From a bacterium M00.F.Ca.ET.205.01.1.1 (GTDB lineage Bacteria; Pseudomonadota; Alphaproteobacteria; Rhizobiales; Rhizobiaceae): 64,000 nucleotides of DNA. Each line of letters starts with the position of its first letter. Positions within the stretch are counted from its first letter, which is position 1. The DNA is taken from NCBI GenBank assembly GCA_004791255.1, contig SRUQ01000002.1, positions 806,561 through 870,560 on the forward strand, written 5' to 3'. Both the position numbers and the translations under genes were made by a program. This document shows positions 55,035 through 64,000 of this stretch, piece by piece. Below the pieces are notes generated by a model that had not been told where the DNA came from, did no database searches, and saw only the letters and a program-made list of their open reading frames with translations.

Positions 55035-55670
55035 TCAAGCCATTGGCCGAGTAGCAATCGGCAGAGCCGCCAGACAGTCTCGCAACACGGTGGCGTCCTG
55101 CGCTGTCTTGGCCATCGACATGGCGCCGGAATAGGTAGCGATCGCGAGCGCCGCGAAACGCAGGGGATCCGTGCCTTGCTCCCTGCCCCCCCGCTGGTCG
55201 GCCATGACCTTGCCGGCGATCGCCTGGCGCCAGGCCGCAAAGATGCCGGCAAGGGCGACACGGAAATCCGGATCGGCGAGTGACAGTTCATGCGCCAGAT
55301 TGTTGAGCGGGCAGCCGCGCACGTAACCCTGCCGTTCCAGTTCCGCCGCCACGGCCTCGAACACAGATCGCACCCCCTCGCGCGCGGACGCAGCCGCCAG
55401 CACCGGCGCGATCCATGTCTCCTCAACCGCCGCCGCCACGCGCTCATCGATGACCGCCAGCGCCAGCGCCTTCTTCGTGGGGAAATGGTGATGCAACGCG
55501 CCGCCGCTGACACGTGCCGCTGCCATCAGGTCGCCAAGGCTGGAAGCGTGGTAGCCGCGGGTCTGAAACGACTCCTCGGCGACATCGAGCACCTTCTTGC
55601 GCATGCCTTCGGGGTCGTTGATGCGTTTTCGCGGCCGCGAGCCTGATCGAGTGGTCGTCTCTGCTGACAT
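55035..55670 (-). CDS. TetR family transcriptional regulator
   Basis: 211 residues. HTH: RKKVLDVAEESFQTRGYHAS then DLMAAARVSGGALHHHFPTK; C-terminal region with GYVRGCPLNNLAHELSLADP, typical of the TetR_C_33/YcdC-like group. It diverges from the NIPSNAP gene; the short gap contains a perfect palindrome overlapping a promoter, so it likely represses both. ATG 55670 is preferred over 55703 since the extra residues are hydrophobic and atypical. Confidence 0.9.
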   Translation of the reverse strand: MSAETTTRSGSRPRKRINDPEGMRKKVLDVAEESFQTRGYHASSLGDLMAAARVSGGALHHHFPTKKALALAVIDERVAAAVEETWIAPVLAAASAREGVRSVFEAVAAELERQGYVRGCPLNNLAHELSLADPDFRVALAGIFAAWRQAIAGKVMADQRGGREQGTDPLRFAALAIATYSGAMSMAKTAQDATVLRDCLAALPIATRPMA

Positions 55671-55686
55671 TGCCAACAATAGCATA

Positions 55687-55722
55687 TTGACAAAACAGGA
55701 CAACCGGTCTGTTTATAAACAG
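55687..55722 (+). promoter_or_regulatory. NIPSNAP-gene promoter overlapped by a TetR operator
   Basis: TTGACA at 55687-55692 with an AT-rich -10 region near 55711-55719. The perfect 14-bp palindrome CTGTTTATAAACAG (55709-55722) covers the -10; partial copies (CCTGTTTAC, AAAACAGG) flank it. Fits repression by the divergent TetR protein. Confidence 0.65.
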
Positions 55723-55752
55723 GATGATCACCCTGTTTACGGAGTCTGCCTC

Positions 55753-56550
55753 ATGACCCTGCTCCCGAACACTACAGCGGGCACTGTCGTACTCGCCTCG
55801 CCTGTAGTCGAATTGCGGCAGTACACATTGAAGCCCGGCAGGCGTGAAGCGCTTATCGAGGTCTTCGACGGCAAGCTGGTCGAAGGCCAGGAGGTGACCG
55901 GGATGACCATCATTGGCCAGTTTCGCGACCTTGACCGGCCCGACATGTTCATCTGGCTGCGTGGCTTCGACAGCATGGGCACACGCAAGGATTCCCTGAC
56001 CGCCTTCTACGGCGGCCCCATCTGGGCGGCGCACCGCGATGCGGCCAATGCGACAATGATCGATAGCGACGATGTGCTGCTGCTGAAGCCAGCATGGCGG
56101 GGTGCCGCTTTTGACCTCTCAGGCGCGGAGCGCGCCGGCTTGGCCACTGGGGAAATGCCAATTCGAAACAAGCCGCTACCCGGCATCGTTGTCATCCGGA
56201 TTCACCATTTGCGACCTGGATCGGAAGCCAACTTCGCCAATCGCTTCGAGACCGAGGCGGCGCCGATGATGGCAGCATCCGGAGCACGCCTCTTCGCCGC
56301 TTTTGTCTCGGAACATGCCGAAAACAGCTTTCCGCGCCTGCCGCTACGGGCGAGTGAGAACGTCTTTGTCAGCGTCACGGGCTTTGACAGCGCGGAAGCG
56401 CATACACGCCACGAGGCCGCGCTTGCCGGCTCCCCCGCTTGGCAGGTCTTTCTGCAAGGTAGCCAACAGGACCTGAGACAACCAACGGAGACATTGCGGC
56501 TCTCACCAACCTCCCGTTCCCTGCTCGGGCGATGGCCAATGTCCGCTTGA
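55753..56550 (+). CDS. NIPSNAP family protein
   Basis: 265 residues, two NIPSNAP/dimeric alpha-beta-barrel modules. First (about 18-115): VVELRQYTLKPGRREALIEVF and MFIWLRGFDSMGTRKDSLTAFYGG. Second (about 145-250): IVVIRIHHLRPGSEANFANRF and NVFVSVTGFDSAEAHTRHEAAL. Cytosolic; bacterial members lack a defined reaction but may bind small or aromatic molecules. GGAG 8 nt upstream supports ATG 55753. Confidence 0.88.
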   Translation: MTLLPNTTAGTVVLASPVVELRQYTLKPGRREALIEVFDGKLVEGQEVTGMTIIGQFRDLDRPDMFIWLRGFDSMGTRKDSLTAFYGGPIWAAHRDAANATMIDSDDVLLLKPAWRGAAFDLSGAERAGLATGEMPIRNKPLPGIVVIRIHHLRPGSEANFANRFETEAAPMMAASGARLFAAFVSEHAENSFPRLPLRASENVFVSVTGFDSAEAHTRHEAALAGSPAWQVFLQGSQQDLRQPTETLRLSPTSRSLLGRWPMSA

Positions 56551-56590
56551 CCGGCGTAGTCATGTCGCGGCTGTGCGTGCTGCCTGGGGG

Positions 56591-57409
56591 CTAGGGGGAT
56601 CCGAATGTCTTGCCTATGGCTCCGGCGACAAAGGCCGGGTCCTCCCAATGCGGGTTGTGACCACACGCCTCGGCACGCATCAGGCTCGCGTCCACCAGCG
56701 AGCGGGACAGCACTTGCTGATGCGCCTCGCCGAACAGCGGGTCGCACGCGCCGGCGATGATCAGCGTTTGCGTCCGCACTGCTTGTGCCGCACCGGTCAG
56801 GTCAGCCCGGCAAATTTCTTCCAGGATGGCGCCCCATCGTCCTGCGGGCATTGCCGATGCGTCTTTCGCCATCCCAGCGAGGAAGTCCCTGGGCACGACC
56901 GGCAAGCAGGCATGCCACCAGGCATAGAACGGGTCGGCCGGCGATATCGGATCGCGCAGAGCCCGAACGCCGGCGATCAGTGGATGATCCGGCGCGAAAT
57001 CGGGCTTCAACGTTCCCGCCATGACCACCAGCCCCCCGATGAGGTCATCGTGTCGTGCAGCCAGCGCAATAGCCACCATGGCGCCCAGCGAATGGCCAAC
57101 GACAACAGGCCGATCGAGCTGCAAACGCCGGATCAACTCCGCAATATCACCGGCGAAGTCGGCGATGCTGCAGCCTCGGCCCACCTGCGAGGCGCCATGG
57201 CCACGCAGATCCGGCATGATCAGCCGCCTGCCGGCCAGATGCGGCGCCAGCAGTGAAAAGCTGCGGCTGGTGTCGGTGAAGCCGTGCACCAGAAGCAGCG
57301 GCGGTTCGGCGCCTGCCAATTCGACATAGGCGATGTCGAGGCTGCCAACATCGACGCATTGCTTGCGGCCGGCCCAGGCGTCCTGTACCTCGCCGTGCTG
57401 CTTCGGCAT
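56591..57409 (-). CDS. Alpha/beta-fold hydrolase
   Basis: 272 residues. Oxyanion motif VHGFTDTSRS, nucleophile elbow VGHSLGAM with Ser107, acid in LIIAGACDPLFG, and His in ACGHNPHWEDP near the C-terminus. The catalytic triad is complete. It lies 14 bp downstream of the choline-binding protein gene and probably shares its transcript; a choline-ester hydrolase role would fit the context, but nothing in the sequence proves it. Confidence 0.88.
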   Translation of the reverse strand: MPKQHGEVQDAWAGRKQCVDVGSLDIAYVELAGAEPPLLLVHGFTDTSRSFSLLAPHLAGRRLIMPDLRGHGASQVGRGCSIADFAGDIAELIRRLQLDRPVVVGHSLGAMVAIALAARHDDLIGGLVVMAGTLKPDFAPDHPLIAGVRALRDPISPADPFYAWWHACLPVVPRDFLAGMAKDASAMPAGRWGAILEEICRADLTGAAQAVRTQTLIIAGACDPLFGEAHQQVLSRSLVDASLMRAEACGHNPHWEDPAFVAGAIGKTFGSP

Positions 57410-57423
57410 GGCGCTCGATACTC

Positions 57424-58362
57424 TCACAGACCGAGCTTCTGCTTGACCGCGTCGAGGCCAGGCTTGCCGTCGAAGGTGGTGACGCCGGCCAGCCACGCAT
57501 CGAGGCGATCCTTATGCAAGGCGATCGACTTCAGCGCCCCGTCCTCCGGCTTCATGCCGTCATTGATGAGGTAACCCATACCGACATTTTCCATGTCGAT
57601 GTCGAAGGCGAGGTTCTTTAGGAACTGCGCGACATTCGGGCATTCCTGCAGATAGCCCTTGCGCGCCTGCGTCGTCACGGTCGCGGCGCCGAAATTCGGG
57701 CCGAAGAACTTGTCGCCGCCGGTCAGGTACTTGAAGTCGTACATCGTGTTCATCGGATGCGGCGCCCAGCCCTGGAAAACGATGAACTGCTTTTCCTTGA
57801 TCTCGTAACCGACCTCGGAGAGCATGCCGGCTTCACTGGATTCGACGACCTGCCACCCATCGAGGCTAAAGGCGGGATCGGCGATGGCGTCCATCATCAA
57901 CTGGTTGGAGCCGGGTTCGATGCCGTACATCTTCTTGCCGAACTTGTCGGCGAATTTATGCAGGTCGGATATGTCCTTGACGCCGGCCTCCCAGACATAG
58001 GTCGGCACCGCGAAAGTGTATTTGGCGCCGACAAGATTGACGCGCACATTCTCGACCGATCCATCTTTTTTGTAGGGCTCGTAATAGGTGACCATCGCCG
58101 GGTCCCAGTAGCCCAGGAACAGGTCGAGATCCCTGTTCTTCATACCCTCATAGATGACATTGATCCCCAGCACCTGGCTCTGCGGCTGGTAGCCGAGTGC
58201 CTGCAGCAGGACGTTGGCCACGCCCGTGGTGAAGGCGAGATCGTTCCAGCCGGGCTCGGCCATGCGGACGGCCCTGCACTGCTCGGCTTCAGCCGCCTGG
58301 GCCGCATGGGAAGCCAGGAGCAGTCCGGTCAGGCAAGCGCCCTTTGCAATTATGCGAAACAT
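57424..58362 (-). CDS. choX: Choline/betaine ABC transporter substrate-binding protein (ChoX-like)
   Basis: 312 residues. Signal peptide of about 24 residues (AQAAEA), then an OpuAC/ProX-type quaternary-amine binding fold. Trp39, Asp41 (EPGWND), Trp86 (LGYWDP), Tyr115, Asn153 (PGSNQ) and Trp199 (QGWAPHP) line up with the aromatic-box and contact residues reported for Sinorhizobium ChoX (recalled). AGGAG precedes ATG 58362. No ABC permease or ATPase is adjacent; the downstream gene is a hydrolase. It diverges from betI. Confidence 0.88.
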   Translation of the reverse strand: MFRIIAKGACLTGLLLASHAAQAAEAEQCRAVRMAEPGWNDLAFTTGVANVLLQALGYQPQSQVLGINVIYEGMKNRDLDLFLGYWDPAMVTYYEPYKKDGSVENVRVNLVGAKYTFAVPTYVWEAGVKDISDLHKFADKFGKKMYGIEPGSNQLMMDAIADPAFSLDGWQVVESSEAGMLSEVGYEIKEKQFIVFQGWAPHPMNTMYDFKYLTGGDKFFGPNFGAATVTTQARKGYLQECPNVAQFLKNLAFDIDMENVGMGYLINDGMKPEDGALKSIALHKDRLDAWLAGVTTFDGKPGLDAVKQKLGL

Positions 58363-58387
58363 TTCGGTTCTCCTCATTATCACATTT

Positions 58388-58422
58388 TGACCAATTGGTC
58401 TTTTTATTGTCCCATGGGTCAA
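58388..58422. promoter_or_regulatory. Likely BetI operator region
   Basis: Perfect 12-bp palindrome GACCAATTGGTC (58389-58400) in the choX-betI gap; a wider inverted pair TTGACC (58388) / GGTCAA (to about 58422) spans it. Position suits a BetI site for both genes. Confidence 0.65.
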
Positions 58423-58481
58423 TTGTTGATCTGAGCGGACGGAAATGTCAACGTGGATTCGCAACACCGTGGATCAATCCC

Positions 58482-59111
58482 GTGAAACTCAAGCGTCTCA
58501 GTGACATACGCCGCAAGGAACTCAGGCAGGCCGCCTTCGCCGTGCTGGAGCGTGAGGGCATTGCTGGCGCCACGCTGGAGAAAGTGGCGGCTCACGCTGG
58601 CGCCTCCAAGGGCATCGTGCTGCACTATTTCCGCAACAAGCAGGAGTTGTTCGAGCACGCGATGCGCGAGGCCAATGCCGTTCTATGCGATGCGGTGGTT
58701 GCGCGGCTGCGCAGGGCACGAACGCCAATCGACCGCCTGGACGCGGTCATCGAAGGCAATTTCGAGGCGCATCTGTTCCTGCCGCCTCTATGCCATGCTT
58801 GGCTGTCGCTCTGCGCCGAGGTGCCGCGCGACGAGAAGCTCGCGCGCATCCAGAAGGTGATCCATGCGCGGATGCGATCCAACGTGCTGTCCGGCCTGCG
58901 CGGCCTTACCTCCCCCAGCGAAGCCGAGGACATCGCGCTTGGCGTCACCGCGCTGATCGACGGGCTATGGCTTCGGCTCGGTCTGCAACCGGGCAGCGTC
59001 TCGCGCGAACAGGCGATCCGCCAGGTCAAGGATTTCGTCGCAGGGCGGCTTGCACTGCGCCAGTCCACGCCCATCGGCCTGGCCTCGGCCATACGGCGTG
59101 GTGAAGCTTAG
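58482..59111 (+). CDS. betI: Choline-responsive TetR repressor BetI
   Basis: 209 residues. Start LSDIRRKELRQAAFAVLE and HTH with ASKGIVLHYFRNKQELFEHAMRE closely match BetI (SIRRRQLI, STGIISHYFRDK in E. coli, from memory); the AALIDGLWLR-type segment ALIDGLWLRLGL is also present. BetI represses choline uptake and betaine genes until choline binds. GTG 58482 gives the right length; the longer frame to 58344 is antisense to the choX leader. The stop overlaps the convergent lysR stop (TTAG). Confidence 0.9.
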   Translation: MKLKRLSDIRRKELRQAAFAVLEREGIAGATLEKVAAHAGASKGIVLHYFRNKQELFEHAMREANAVLCDAVVARLRRARTPIDRLDAVIEGNFEAHLFLPPLCHAWLSLCAEVPRDEKLARIQKVIHARMRSNVLSGLRGLTSPSEAEDIALGVTALIDGLWLRLGLQPGSVSREQAIRQVKDFVAGRLALRQSTPIGLASAIRRGEA

Positions 59112-60067
59112 TCCCTACCCTCGTCCTCCAGGTTGCGGAAGCCAAGCGCCTCGACCTCGGCAAGGATCTGCTCACGGATCCAGCGATGCGGCACCTCGTC
59201 GTCGTGGCGGGCGTGCCAGTACATCCTGACTTCAGGCACCGCAATGCCGAGCGGCGGCTCGTAGAGCACGATCGACAGGCCCCTGGCCGCGGAGGCCGCG
59301 AATTGCCTGGGAACTGCGGCGATGTAGTTTCCCCCGGCTACCGCAAGTGCAACGGCCTGGAAATGCGGCAGGGCAAGGCTCACTCGGCGCTTTCGCCCGA
59401 TCCGATCGAGCGCCTCGTCGGTGGAGCCCGACATCGAACCGTCGATGGAACGAAGAACATGCGGCAGTTCGCAGAAAAGGTCGATCGGCAGACGACCCCC
59501 TTCCGCTATCTCGGCCTGCCTGATCGCGCCGTTGTCCCGTGCAGCAATGATCACGAAGGGCGAGTGGAACAGCGGCGTGCTGGAGATCCAGTCGGCAACC
59601 TCCAGCGGACGTTCGAGCGCGGTATCGATTTCATCCTCCTGCAGCAGCTTCGAAACGTCGCCGCGCGCGCTGTCCAGGAAGCGCAGCGACACGCCGGGTG
59701 CCAGCGCCGCGATGCGCGCTGCGAAGGGTGGCATCAGCAGCATGGAAAAGAAATCGGCACCCATGAAGGTGAAGGTCCGTTCCAGCTTGGCCGGGTCGAA
59801 GTCGGTCGCCGGCTGGAAGGCGCGCTCGATCTCGCGCAGCGCCGCGCGCACCGGCTCCGCCAGGCTCTCGGCGCGCGGCGTCGGCACCATGTCGTTGCCG
59901 CGCCGCACGAAGAGTTGGTCGTTGAGCACGTGGCGCAGGCGGTTGAGGGCTGCGCTCACCGCTGGCTGGCTGAGGCCGATCTGCTCGCCGGCGCGCGTGA
60001 CGCTCTTCTCGCGCAGAAGGGCGTCGAGCACCCTGACCAGGTTGAGATCCAGCGCATTCAAATTCAT
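59108..60067 (-). CDS. LysR family transcriptional regulator
   Basis: 319 residues. N-terminal wHTH: LDLNLVRVLDALLREKSVTRA then GLSQPAVSAALNRLRHVL, followed by the periplasmic-binding-protein-like effector domain (AAVPRQFAAS near 265). Most similar in layout to the NodD/NahR/LinR group with MNLNALDLNL start. It diverges from the cupin gene at 60173. Shares a 4-nt antiparallel stop overlap with betI. ATG 60067 is the family start; the longer frame to 60115 covers the promoter gap. Confidence 0.9.
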   Translation of the reverse strand: MNLNALDLNLVRVLDALLREKSVTRAGEQIGLSQPAVSAALNRLRHVLNDQLFVRRGNDMVPTPRAESLAEPVRAALREIERAFQPATDFDPAKLERTFTFMGADFFSMLLMPPFAARIAALAPGVSLRFLDSARGDVSKLLQEDEIDTALERPLEVADWISSTPLFHSPFVIIAARDNGAIRQAEIAEGGRLPIDLFCELPHVLRSIDGSMSGSTDEALDRIGRKRRVSLALPHFQAVALAVAGGNYIAAVPRQFAASAARGLSIVLYEPPLGIAVPEVRMYWHARHDDEVPHRWIREQILAEVEALGFRNLEDEGRD

Positions 60068-60172
60068 CGTATCAATTCGCCCCATACGATCATTCGATTT
60101 CCATTGCCCGCCCATCCTTGATTAGGTCGTACCGAAGCCGCTTCGCCGGCCCCCAACGAAGGAAGAGCAACT

Positions 60173-60652
60173 ATGACAATGATCAACAGGACCATCGCAG
60201 GCAAGGAACTCCTCTGGTTCAACAATACGCTCGTCGCCATCCAGGTCTCGTCGGCTGACGGCGAGGACGGCATCTGCGTCATCGAGCACCGCCTGCCCCA
60301 TGGCGATTCCCCGCCGCTGCACGTGCATCGGAACGAAGACGAGGTGTTTCACATTCTCGAAGGCCGGATGCGTTTCCAGATCAACGGTCATGAGCGGATC
60401 GTCGGTGCCGGCGAAACGGTCATCGCGCCGAAAGGCCTGCCGCATACGTTCAAGGTCGAATCCCCGGAAGGCGCGCGTACGCTCACCGTCACCCGCGGCT
60501 CGGATTTCGAGACGATGGTTCGCCTGGCGAGCCGCGCCGCCAAGGGGCCTGAGCTGCCGCCGCTGGCTCAGCCGACGCCGGAGATGGTCGAAGGGCTGAC
60601 AAGACTGTGCGCCGAGAACGGCATCGATATTGTCGGACCGCCGATGGGGTGA
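60173..60652 (+). CDS. Cupin domain protein
   Basis: 159 residues. Single cupin with metal motif 1 LHVHRNEDEVFHILEGRMRF (HxH-x4-E) and motif 2 near APKGLPHTFKVESPEGA (His). Beta-barrel metal site at about 49-110. Function unassigned; cupins of this type include quercetinase-like oxygenases and stress-related isomerases. GGAAGAG lies before ATG. Divergent from a LysR regulator which probably controls it. Confidence 0.87.
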   Translation: MTMINRTIAGKELLWFNNTLVAIQVSSADGEDGICVIEHRLPHGDSPPLHVHRNEDEVFHILEGRMRFQINGHERIVGAGETVIAPKGLPHTFKVESPEGARTLTVTRGSDFETMVRLASRAAKGPELPPLAQPTPEMVEGLTRLCAENGIDIVGPPMG

Positions 60653-60796
60653 GAAGCACGCGCCTTCTCCCCTTGTGGGAGTAGGTGAAGGCGCTCCCTT
60701 CAACCGATTTGCATCATTTGCGCCCGCAATCTCCGCTTGAAGCCATTTGTGCAACGCGATAGGCCCTTGCGCAAATCTACAGTCCGGAGAGTTCCC

Positions 60797-62194
<1,398 letters not shown>

Positions 62195-62212
62195 GCCGGG
62201 AAAATGCCCAGC

Positions 62213-62250
62213 GGCGTCCCAGGAAACGGCGCGTAGCGCTTTCCCAAGAA
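62213..62250. repeat. Short palindromic intergenic repeat fragment
   Basis: Imperfect palindrome around GGAAACGGCGCGTAGCGCTTTCC, shown here in parts (GGAAACGGCGC, GCGCTTTCC), followed by AAGAAATTGC. It resembles the right part of the element at 50243-50343, so both may belong to the same dispersed repeat family. Confidence 0.5.
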
Positions 62251-62450
62251 ATTGCATCGGCCTGAAACCTGGCGTTTTTGAGGGGGAGAATTTGCTCCTG
62301 CCGCCGCGCCAGGCGACACGAATTTCGCGCCTATTCGCCCATCGCCAGAATATGGAGCCTGTGAACAATGTGTCGCCGGATAGGCGGCTTTGGTGAACAG
62401 TCGGCATCGTCTATCTGACTGCTTATTCAAACCCATTCGGAGACCTGCCA

Positions 62451-62873
62451 ATGTCCACCAACACTTCGCTCGCCGGCAACGGCGCCACATCCAACAGCTC
62501 TGCAACGATCCTGCTCGGCCGCATCCTGCTTGCCGTCATCTTCCTGCTTTCCGGCTTCGGCAAGCTCACCGCCATTTCCGGCACGGCAGCGTATTTCGGC
62601 GGAATCGGCCTGCCGGTGCCGACCGTGACCGCCGTCGTCGTCGGCCTGATCGAGCTGCTCGGCGGCCTTGCTATTCTGGTCGGCTTCCAGACGCGTATCG
62701 CTGCCTGGGTGCTCGCTATCTTCACGATCGCCACCGGTTTGGTCGCTCACACCGGCTGGGCCGACCAGATGCAGATGATCCAGTTCCTCAAGAACCTGGC
62801 CATAACCGGCGGCTTCATCCTGCTCGCCTCTTCCGGCGCCGGCGCCTATTCGATCGACGCCAAGCGCGGCTGA
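62451..62873 (+). CDS. DoxX family membrane protein
   Basis: 140 residues, four membrane helices. DoxX pattern: LLGRILLAVIFLLSGFGKL, then AYFGGIGLPVPTV, GLIELLGGLAILVGFQTRIAAW and NLAITGGFILLASSGAG. Some relatives (YphA, SodA-associated DoxX) act with oxidoreductases in redox stress; the role here is unknown. A strong terminator follows. A close paralogue lies at 63007. Confidence 0.92.
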   Translation: MSTNTSLAGNGATSNSSATILLGRILLAVIFLLSGFGKLTAISGTAAYFGGIGLPVPTVTAVVVGLIELLGGLAILVGFQTRIAAWVLAIFTIATGLVAHTGWADQMQMIQFLKNLAITGGFILLASSGAGAYSIDAKRG

Positions 62874-62901
62874 TCCCCTTCCTCCCAGGCCTAAAACGAA
62901 G

Positions 62902-62930
62902 GCGGCGCGGAATTTTCCGCGCCGCTTTTT
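62902..62930 (+). terminator. Rho-independent terminator after the first doxX
   Basis: GCGGCGCGG-AATTTT-CCGCGCCGC hairpin followed by TTTTT, about 30 bp past the stop. Strong stem and T-run. Confidence 0.9.
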
Positions 62931-63006
62931 CGTTGTCGATTTACAGGCATATACTGCATCGGTTACCGGCGTGACCCCATTGGGGCGCCGGCAAGGGAGG
63001 TGGCCT

Positions 63007-63444
63007 ATGTTCCGCAACGCACTGCTTCTCGGCTCGCGGCTCCTGTTCGCGGCGCTGTTCGTGCCGTCAGGCTTCCAGGCGCTTGCTGACATCGCCGGCA
63101 CGACGGCCTATTTCGCCGGCCTCGGCCTGCCGCTGCCATCGCTTGCCTCCTGGGGCACGGGCCTGTTCGAGCTGGTCGCAGGGCTCTCGATCCTCGTCGG
63201 CTTCCAGACCAGAATCATGGCATTGCTGCTTGCCGCCTTCTGCATCGCGGCCGGCTTTATCGGCCATTACGGCCAGGGCGCCGACGATGCGACGCTCGCT
63301 TTCCTGCACCAGCAGATGCTGATGAAGGACATCGCCATTGCGGGCGGTTTTCTGGCTCTTGCGATGGCCGGCGCGGGTACGCTTTCGGCCGACGGACGTA
63401 GCACTGTAATGCGAACGTCGGTACATGACAGCAATCAGAAATAG
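63007..63444 (+). CDS. DoxX family membrane protein (paralogue)
   Basis: 145 residues, four helices. Shares with the 62451 gene the blocks RLLFAALFVPSGFQAL, TTAYFAGLGLPLP, LFELVAGLSILVGFQTRIMA and DIAIAGGFLALAMAGAG. Local duplication with divergence is likely. It carries a longer polar loop (GQGADDATLAFLHQQ) between helices 3 and 4. GGGAGG precedes ATG 63007. Separate transcription unit, because a terminator lies between the two genes. Confidence 0.92.
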   Translation: MFRNALLLGSRLLFAALFVPSGFQALADIAGTTAYFAGLGLPLPSLASWGTGLFELVAGLSILVGFQTRIMALLLAAFCIAAGFIGHYGQGADDATLAFLHQQMLMKDIAIAGGFLALAMAGAGTLSADGRSTVMRTSVHDSNQK

Positions 63445-63958
63445 CAGTCTTTTTTCCCCGGGAAGAGAGGCGCGACAAGATACTCGACTCTCAAGTCATG
63501 ATCTGGTCACCTGTCAACACTTGCGCGGGAGCTAAGAGTCGTGGCTACAACATATCCTCCGAACATGAAGGCTGCCGCACATCGCCATTTGGCTGCGGCA
63601 AAACTGTTGGAAAATACCCATCGGAGAGATGTGCCGCTCGACTTCTGCGCAAAGGTGGCGTCGCTCCGGCATTTGTGTAGCTGTGCGATTCTTCTGTCGT
63701 CGACGCTTTAGCTGGGCGTAGTGGTTCTGCTATTAGTCTAGCGAAATCGCATCCGCTGGGTTGAATCCAACACTGCCAATCGTGCTAGGCCGTGAACCCA
63801 TAAATCTGCTAGGCGGACAGCTTACCAGAGTCCGCTATGCACCTTTAGCGACCAAATTCAGCCGCGCAGCTAAATGCCCGCGATGGGCCAATAGCGGACA
63901 TCCGCTGCCTCGCATCTGGTCACGATCAAGGGGTAAAGAACGCCGACGAGTTGGGAGC
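63445..63958. other. Low-coding region at the window edge
   Basis: 514 bp, less GC-rich and with irregular composition. Apart from the short ORF at 63541-63711, no supported gene. Around 63870-63910 the sequence (AGCGGACATCCGCT-type inverted pieces) resembles decayed intergenic repeats seen in related genomes; not verified. Confidence 0.4.
63541..63711 (+). pseudogene. Possible remnant ORF, 56 residues
   Basis: GTG 63541 to TAG 63711. Its N-terminal half (YPPNMKAAAHRHLAAAKLLE, with GGAGC upstream) reads like the start of a HEPN-type protein (HLxAAxxLL pattern), while the second half (VPLDFCAKVASLRH...) does not. It may be a broken gene or chance. Low confidence. Confidence 0.3.
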
Positions 63959-64000
63959 TCAGCCCTTCTTGAACTCGAATAGTTCGATGACGTTGCCCGA
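63959..64000 (-). CDS. C-terminal end of a likely VOC (glyoxalase) family protein (partial)
   Basis: Only 13 codons and a TGA are in the window: ...SGNVIELFEFKKG. The GNVIELFEF string is a hallmark of the last strand of VOC/glyoxalase domain proteins, in which the Glu is a metal ligand. The rest lies beyond the right edge. Confidence 0.5.
   Translation of the reverse strand, partial: SGNVIELFEFKKG

Noticed and set aside
54905..55513. Upstream extension of the metallophosphoesterase frame
   Set aside because: It runs in another frame through the TetR gene and would bury the Tat signal peptide internally.
63761..63982. 73-codon plus-strand ORF at the window end
   Set aside because: No family features, and it overlaps the 3' end of the likely VOC gene on the other strand.

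Overview
The window is about 64 kb of high-GC DNA with dense, short-spaced operons. It looks like an alphaproteobacterium of the order Rhizobiales, most likely Mesorhizobium or a close relative. Pointers are the GroESL operon with a CIRCE element, an EcfG-type (GGAAC-N16-CGTT) promoter before a CsbD gene, BetI and ChoX-like choline genes, and several copies of the short palindromic intergenic repeats common in rhizobia. No rRNA, tRNA, CRISPR array, insertion sequence or prophage was found. The assignment is an inference from gene content, not a database match.

Layout. 1-12.2 kb is housekeeping: a pair of M16 peptidase subunits, rsmD, a repeat-rich RluB-type pseudouridine synthase, tadA, a lipoprotein, ileS, a MipA-type outer-membrane protein, ribF and a NagD-like HAD phosphatase. 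12.5-18.1 kb holds a TadG-like protein with a von Willebrand A domain, a LysE exporter, a DUF2189 membrane protein, a GST with a divergent HxlR regulator, and a CAP-domain lipoprotein. 18.2-21.7 kb is a marR-emrA-emrB efflux operon whose emrA-emrB gap contains an unusual, highly self-complementary element of about 121 bp. 22.0-27.8 kb is a six-gene, tightly coupled lipid-type operon resembling E. coli ynbABCD with two extra genes. It is the best candidate here for an undescribed pathway.

27.8-31.3 kb is a cobalamin-riboswitch operon (DUF1636 protein, ABC ATPase, binding protein, permease). 31.6-36.3 kb is a ribose-type sugar ABC transporter led by its own LacI regulator. An AraC/GyrI regulator follows, then a three-gene operon (MFS permease, aldonolactone/alditol-type oxidase, D-threonine-aldolase-like PLP enzyme) divergent from a TetR gene. 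42.0-44.1 kb is groES-groEL. 44.2-46.8 kb has a TetR regulator divergent from a reductase, OsmC and SnoaL-like set. 47.1-50.2 kb holds three overlapping Tad-like secretion/pilus genes, one with beta-solenoid-like repeats.

50.3-53.8 kb contains a second LysE exporter, a small operon of a YkgJ cysteine-cluster protein with three unknown short proteins, a second GST, and csbD. 53.8-60.7 kb carries a Tat-exported metallophosphoesterase, a TetR/NIPSNAP pair, a ChoX-like choline-binding protein with an alpha/beta hydrolase, betI, and a LysR/cupin pair. 60.8-63.4 kb has fumC and two DoxX proteins. The last 0.5 kb is non-coding except for a possible remnant ORF and the extreme 3' end of a likely VOC-family gene. 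All products are assigned by reading motifs, domain order and context; no search was run.
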